A DNA stretch of 25,577 nt, taken from positions 1-25,577 of the forward strand of contig DATLFP010000206.1 of assembly GCA_035540955.1 (NCBI GenBank), given 5' to 3'. Positions 22,557-25,577 of this stretch are shown piece by piece. The DNA comes from DATLFP01 sp035540955. Its GTDB lineage: Bacteria; Actinomycetota; Acidimicrobiia; Acidimicrobiales; CADCSY01. The notes under the pieces are model-generated. The model had not been told where the DNA came from. It worked only from the letters and a program-made list of their open reading frames with translations, and ran no database searches. Made by a program: the position numbers and the translations under genes. Every line of letters begins with the position of its first letter. The stretch's first letter is position 1.

Positions 22557-22602
22557 GGCCTACGCCGGGACGCGGGAGACGCCTCCCGCGGCGCCGTAGG
22601 CC
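22557..22602. terminator. Composite hairpin at convergent gene ends (possible terminator)
   Basis: GGCCTACG (22557-22564) pairs with CGTAGGCC (22595-22602), and inside it CGCGGGAG (22571-22578) pairs with CTCCCGCG (22583-22590) around a 4-base loop. The two perfect 8-bp stems are separated by a small asymmetric internal loop. The structure covers the last codons and stop of the repeat-protein gene, facing the ABC-2 permease stop at 22520. There is no T-run on either strand, so its role as a terminator is a guess. Confidence 0.4.
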
Positions 22603-23522
22603 AGCACGCCGCCCTTGGCCGTGATGAGCCAGTACCCACCCTTCGGGTGGGCGACCATGCCCACCACCGAGTCGCCGGCCGAGATGCTCCCGACGCCGGA
22701 ACCATGGAAGGAGGCATCGAAGGAGAAGACGCCGCCATCCGCAGCAACGAACCAGTACCCGCGTCCGTCGGGATCGGCGGCCATGCCGACGATCGGCTGG
22801 TTGAGCACGATGTTCCCCGTCGAGCCCGAGAACTTCGCGTCGCCATAGGAGAAGATCCCTCCGTCGCGGGCGACCAACCAGTAGCCGGCGCCGGTCACCG
22901 TTGGCGCCATGCCGACCACGGGCTGAGCGAGCGGAACGGCGCCGGCCGACCCGTGGAACGGAGCACCGAACGAGAAGATGCCGCCGTCGGCGGCCACGAA
23001 CCAGTAGCCCCGGCCCTTCGGATCCGCCGCGAGCGACACGATCGGCTGGTTGAGCGTCATGGCGCCGGTCGAGCCGTGGAACGACGCGTTGCCGTAGGAG
23101 AACACGCCACCGTCGCGACCCAGCAACCAGTAGCCGCCTCCGTCCGCTGTAGCGGCAATGCCGACCATGGGCGCGTTGAGCGCTTCGCCGGCTGCGTTGC
23201 CGTGGTTGGGGGCGCTTCCGACGGCGTGAACGTCACCGTTCGTGTAGCCGACCCACACACCACCACCGGTCTTTGTGGCCGCACCACCCACACCGATCGG
23301 CACGCCGGGCGCCGGCGCGGAAGGGGACGACGACGGAGCCGGAGGCAGGCCCTCGCAGCCGATCCCGTCGCCGTCGGCATCATGGCTGCCGTCCGTCGTC
23401 TGGTACTCGTGGTCGGCGCAGGTGCCGTGGGCCCCCGCTGTCGACGGTGTGAGTACAACGGCGCCGGCCAGCATGCCAGCCAAGGTGACGCCGAAGAAGC
23501 GCCTCGTCCACGTCCCGGTCAT
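22560..23522 (-). CDS. Secreted Excalibur-domain protein with propeller-like DGG repeats
   Basis: Protein of 320 residues. A signal peptide (WTRRFFGVTLAGMLAGAVVL, cleaved after a GAHA-like site) is followed by an Excalibur-type module ending DADGDGIGCEG, with a possible calcium-binding DxDxDG loop and paired cysteines. After a Ser/Pro linker come about six repeats of 41-42 residues of the form YWLVARDGGIFSYGDA, then a LNQPIVGMAADP-like half, each probably one beta-propeller blade. The last blade is short and the first is degenerate (GVWVGYTNGD). Such repeats are common in secreted actinobacterial proteins of unknown function, often joined to peptidases or cell-wall domains; none is joined here. 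The ATG at 23522 overlaps the stop of a 42-codon ORF. Confidence 0.88.
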   Translation of the reverse strand: MTGTWTRRFFGVTLAGMLAGAVVLTPSTAGAHGTCADHEYQTTDGSHDADGDGIGCEGLPPAPSSSPSAPAPGVPIGVGGAATKTGGGVWVGYTNGDVHAVGSAPNHGNAAGEALNAPMVGIAATADGGGYWLLGRDGGVFSYGNASFHGSTGAMTLNQPIVSLAADPKGRGYWFVAADGGIFSFGAPFHGSAGAVPLAQPVVGMAPTVTGAGYWLVARDGGIFSYGDAKFSGSTGNIVLNQPIVGMAADPDGRGYWFVAADGGVFSFDASFHGSGVGSISAGDSVVGMVAHPKGGYWLITAKGGVLAYGAAGGVSRVPA

Positions 23523-23647
23523 GGCCGCCCCCCTACCCCGAGGTGGAGGGGCCCTAAGCCGCGCGTGCCGAGGCCGAGCTCCTGCTGCAGGATGCCGATG
23601 CGCTTGTCCGAGTGGCACAAGCCATCGGGGCCACACTTCTTCAGCAC
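23519..23647 (-). CDS. Small ORF overlapping the repeat-protein start, doubtful
   Basis: A 42-codon ORF from GTG 23647 contains the segment KKCGPDGLCHSDKRIGIL and QQELGLGTRGLG. Its TGA overlaps the ATG of the secreted repeat protein as ATGA, which would fit translational coupling. No ribosome binding site precedes the GTG, and a stop codon 51 bases before it closes the frame. I recognise no family. It may be a gene remnant, a short regulatory ORF or chance. Confidence 0.2.
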   Translation of the reverse strand: MLKKCGPDGLCHSDKRIGILQQELGLGTRGLGPLHLGVGGRP

Positions 23648-24070
23648 CAGCAACGGCCGTCGCAGCGCACGGTCGGCCGGCGACTGATCTCACGCGACTC
23701 ATCGAAATCGCTCATGAGCAACAGCAGCAACACACCTGTCGTCTCCCGCGGGAGGAGCCGATCGGCACGTCGGAGCGCCCGACACTCTTGGAGCAAGCAA
23801 GCGTGCTCTACACGTCTGGGTGCTCCAAGAGCGAGTGGGGCCGCCCCGAGTGCCGGTTCGCGAGCATCGGTTGCATTGAACCGGCGGTGACTTCGAGTCA
23901 CTCGGGTGAGATCACCGCCACAACGCTGCAACAGATGCAATGCCGCCTCGCACGCAAAGCGCGCAGAGCTATCGGGGTGATTTCTCGAACTCACGGCCCG
24001 ATCACACCGATTGCTCTGCTGAGAATGAAGCCCGCAGCCAGTGGCGACGAACCCGCACGTGGAACAGACG
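23523..24070. other. Gene-poor stretch left of the tRNA fragment
   Basis: Apart from the doubtful ORF at its left edge I see no convincing gene. The DNA is less GC-rich than the operons and has no codon-position bias I can recognise. It holds the hairpin at 23883-23919 and the promoter region of the repeat protein. A purine-rich AGGGGGG precedes that gene's ATG. It probably represents the chromosomal flank that followed the original tRNA-Val gene. Confidence 0.4.
23883..23919. repeat. 8-bp inverted repeat with nested stem
   Basis: GGCGGTGA (23883-23890) and TCACCGCC (23912-23919) are perfect inverted copies. The 21-base interval contains a nested TCAC/GTGA stem around TCGG. No T-run follows. 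It could be an operator or an RNA structure; nothing nearby explains it. Confidence 0.35.
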
Positions 24071-24112
24071 TGGGCGCTGAGGGGCTCGAACCCCCGACCC
24101 CCTCCTTGTAAG
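24071..24112 (-). tRNA. tRNA-Val(UAC) 3' fragment, likely attachment-site scar
   Basis: On the minus strand the 42 bases read as a tRNA from position 32 to the discriminator: anticodon loop CTTACAA with anticodon TAC, 3' anticodon stem GGAGG, variable loop, T arm GGGGG-TTCGAGC-CCCTC (one G-T pair) and acceptor strand AGCGCCC plus A. The 5' half (acceptor, D arm, CCTCC stem) is absent: upstream bases read gatgctgca instead. The piece therefore cannot make a tRNA. Exact 3' tRNA fragments are typical of the att site left where a tyrosine-integrase element enters a tRNA gene. The orientation puts the element on the right (beyond 24112), and the intact tRNA-Val should lie at its far end. Confidence 0.8.
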
Positions 24113-24229
24113 TGCAGCATCGGCCATGCGGTCGAGGCCTCTGCCGTGACGTTTCACCAGGTCACGTCAGCTTCGCGCTGCGCTTCATTCGTTCTCGTGG
24201 CGGTCCGTGACGGCAGGTTGCCCGGCGTT

Positions 24230-24251
24230 GCGCTGACACGGCGCTGACACG
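24230..24251. repeat. Tandem 11-bp direct repeat GCGCTGACACG
   Basis: Two adjacent perfect copies (24230-24240 and 24241-24251), a period of about one helical turn, 118 bases from the tRNA fragment. They are candidates for arm-type integrase or excisionase binding sites of the integrated element. Confidence 0.55.
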
Positions 24252-24432
24252 CGGCCTGGTCCGCAGCCGCCGTAGGGCCCGCGAACTCGAACGCCGCCGA
24301 CGGCAGACTTACAGTCCGAGACAGGCGATGTCGGCTCGTGAGTTTCAGTAGTTCTCAGTGGCAACGAGCAGGGACTTCTTCCGAATCGCATTCCGGCGAC
24401 TACTCGCCGGTGTCAGCTGGTAGCGACCCGTT

Positions 24433-24451
24433 CGTTTGCATTCCGTTTGCA
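24433..24451. repeat. Two CGTTTGCA copies 11 bp apart
   Basis: CGTTTGCA occurs at 24433-24440 and 24444-24451, separated by TTC, giving an 11-bp repeat distance. The phasing suggests binding of a protein to one DNA face. The same arm-site or regulatory explanations apply as for the repeat at 24230. Confidence 0.4.
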
Positions 24452-24657
24452 CGCCGCAGCCCCAGCGGTCAACGCAGACGCTCAGCTGCGAGCGGCCTGG
24501 TCCGTTTCGCGCCGCCGAAGTCAACGCGGTGCGTCGACCCCTTCGACGGATCCCTGTCTGAGCCCCCGAGTCGGGAAGGTGAGCCCTGGAAGAACGACAC
24601 CACAATGGGTGGCGCAGCGCGATGGCAGTCCTACGCCCCGCTACGCTCGATCGTCCG

Positions 24658-25137
24658 TCATCGGGCGTTCCGGCACGGAGGGCCGTACCCGACGAGTTCG
24701 AGACCTGAGCCGTCCGGACTCCGATGGATCGTCACGGTCTCCTTGCCGCGCTCGAGCGACAGGTTCTCGCCTCCGACGGACTCGAAGGTTTCCCCAATTC
24801 GCCACCCTGCAGCCGCCAACTGACCGCGGACCAGCGCGAAGAGAGCGTCAAGTTCTGCCGCTGTGGCCGAGTCGGGCCTGAGGCGAACCCACGCGATTGG
24901 CGGGTCGCTCGGATCGCACCGCGAACTCGCGCCAGAAGAGACGGACACGTCCTCGTCAGCACTCGCTTCCGCAACATCGACGAGCTCCGATCGAAGTCGG
25001 TCCAGGTCACCTAGGACGCTCTCGGTGAGACGTGGCGTCGCGGAGTCTCCGCCGCACGCGCCGAGGAGCACGACCATCGCAATGCCTGCATGAAGCGCGA
25101 CATGAGTCCACGGGTGGAGCGGCAGACGAGACTTCAT
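24658..25137 (-). CDS. Putative lipoprotein of the accessory region (possible immunity protein)
   Basis: Protein of 159 residues from ATG 25137, with a basic start MKSRLPLHPWTH, a hydrophobic segment and lipobox LLGACGG. The mature domain has two cysteines (SSRCDPSD and GPPCRNAR), a helical segment (TAAELDALFALVRGQLAAAGW) and a strand-rich end (ETVTIHRSPDGSGLELVGYG), a small alpha/beta fold I cannot name. An upstream GTG at 25161 overlaps the stop of the DUF6973-like gene as GTGA and would add eight residues. Overlap with a toxin-like gene and a membrane anchor would fit an immunity lipoprotein, but this is inference. A general extracytoplasmic lipoprotein is equally possible. Confidence 0.7.
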   Translation of the reverse strand: MKSRLPLHPWTHVALHAGIAMVVLLGACGGDSATPRLTESVLGDLDRLRSELVDVAEASADEDVSVSSGASSRCDPSDPPIAWVRLRPDSATAAELDALFALVRGQLAAAGWRIGETFESVGGENLSLERGKETVTIHRSPDGSGLELVGYGPPCRNAR

Positions 25138-25157
25138 ATTGGAAGGAGCCCTCGTGG

Positions 25158-25457
25158 TCACTTCGGCCGTGTCCCCGGACCGGGTACCAACTGGTCGTGC
25201 CAGTTGTTACCTATGGCGTATCTCACGCTCCACTTGACCGCATCCCACGCAGCAGGATGAAACGCATCGCGGTAGCCCTGACGCCAGAGGTCGACGCCGA
25301 TGTCGAGCCCCACCATATTGTTCCAGGTGTCCATCACCCGCGCAGGATCGTCCTGCGCACCTGGATAGTCCTCGTGGCGATCGAGGAAGCCCTTGGCGGT
25401 CTTGTAGTCAAAGCGGATGCCGAGCAGTGCCGCCCACGACATGTGCTTGAACGCGTT
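25158..25457 (-). CDS. DUF6973-like domain protein, 5' end missing
   Basis: About 100 C-terminal residues are visible: NAFKHMSWAALLG, then FLDRHEDYPG, then VMDTWNNMVGLDIG, and a C-terminal helix region ending in LVPGPGTRPK. The spaced H, HE and D..NN..G residues match the DUF6973 pattern as I know it, a domain often found at the end of larger secreted or phage-associated proteins and possibly catalytic. The N-terminal part is lost: bases beyond 25457 are an inverted copy of this same gene, so the in-frame ATG at 25475 is an artefact of the contig end. The stop overlaps the lipoprotein's GTG (GTGA), so both are co-translated. Confidence 0.65.
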   Translation of the reverse strand, partial: NAFKHMSWAALLGIRFDYKTAKGFLDRHEDYPGAQDDPARVMDTWNNMVGLDIGVDLWRQGYRDAFHPAAWDAVKWSVRYAIGNNWHDQLVPGPGTRPK

Positions 25458-25577
25458 GGCGGCACTGCTCGGCATCCGCTTTGACTACAAGACCGCCAAG
25501 GGCTTCCTCGATCGCCACGAGGACTATCCAGGTGCGCAGGACGATCCTGCGCGGGTGATGGACACCTGGAACAATAT
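25315..25577. repeat. Contig-terminal 120-bp perfect inverted repeat
   Basis: Bases 25315-25434 and 25458-25577 are exact reverse complements around a 23-base loop, and the right arm runs to the last base of the window. The repeat lies inside the DUF6973-like gene, whose reading frame it destroys. It is best explained as a foldback chimera from amplification or library making. A natural telomere or hairpin is unlikely. Confidence 0.92.

Larger units (their letters stand above)
24113..24657. other. Non-coding element-end region right of the tRNA fragment
   Basis: No convincing gene is seen. The stretch is less GC-rich than the core operons and contains two sets of short direct repeats (24230-24251 and 24433-24451). 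This is the region where arm-type sites of an integrative element would be expected, between the attachment core and the first cargo gene. The integrase itself is not in the window. Confidence 0.4.

Noticed and set aside
24041..24247. Plus-strand ORFs through the tRNA fragment, with translations such as GLEPPTPSL
   Set aside because: These peptides are the well-known spurious reading of the antisense of a tRNA T arm, not proteins.
25315..25577. Natural telomere or hairpin end of a linear replicon
   Set aside because: The inverted repeat is perfect, lies inside a gene and destroys its frame, and the contig's other end also has an artefact-like repeat.
1..25577. CRISPR arrays, insertion sequences and rRNA genes
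   Set aside because: No regularly spaced repeats, transposase motifs or rRNA-like sequence were seen on either strand.

Overview
High-GC bacterial DNA with dense, overlapping genes, many GTG starts and GTGA/ATGA stop-start overlaps. Several predicted starts lie 7-8 bases behind a TAnnnT hexamer, the pattern of leaderless actinobacterial promoters. The gene types (SCP2-type thiolase with a DUF35 partner, FadE-like dehydrogenase, a multidomain kinase/STAND/cyclase protein, and repeats of the YWLVA.DGGIFSFG kind) suggest an uncultured actinobacterium, possibly of the class Acidimicrobiia. That assignment is inference. Both contig ends carry exact repeats of nearby sequence (97 bases direct at the left, 120 bases inverted at the right) that look like amplification or assembly artefacts.

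Layout. 1-3390: acyl-CoA catabolism genes (thiolase-like protein, DUF35 zinc-ribbon/OB protein, acyl-CoA dehydrogenase, and a convergent enoyl-CoA hydratase). 3408-3520: a possible 19-residue cationic micropeptide with its own promoter and ribosome binding site. 3517-8926, minus strand: methionine aminopeptidase with a SEC-C finger behind a leaderless promoter, then histidine phosphatase, membrane protein, coiled-coil zinc-ribbon protein, bifunctional penicillin-binding protein and a lipoprotein. 8947-10011: a serine hydrolase of the beta-lactamase family.

10000-20569, minus strand, is the most interesting part. Five co-directional genes, the last four overlapping, encode an APH-like phosphotransferase, a DegV/FakB-type fatty-acid-binding protein, a 1512-residue zinc-ribbon/kinase/STAND ATPase/TPR/class III cyclase protein, a 1120-residue protein joining two cyclic-nucleotide-binding domains and a patatin phospholipase to an FtsX-type permease, and an ABC ATPase ending in a third cyclic-nucleotide-binding domain. 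One transcription unit thus holds a putative cyclic nucleotide maker, three receptor domains with intact phosphate-binding cassettes, a lipid hydrolase, a fatty-acid carrier and an ABC exporter. I propose a cyclic-nucleotide-controlled system for lipid remodelling or extraction. This is inference from domains and synteny.

20570-22520: a divergent intergenic region with a possible 20-codon leader ORF and a 9-bp hairpin, then a two-gene ABC-2 exporter. 22560-23522, minus strand: a secreted Excalibur-domain protein with about six propeller-like repeats. 23523-25577: a gene-poor, less GC-rich accessory region. It holds a 42-base 3' fragment of a tRNA-Val(UAC) gene, which looks like the scar of an integrated element whose body lies to the right. 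It also holds helically phased short repeats, a lipoprotein, and a DUF6973-like gene cut by the contig end. The last two overlap by GTGA and could be a toxin/immunity-like pair.
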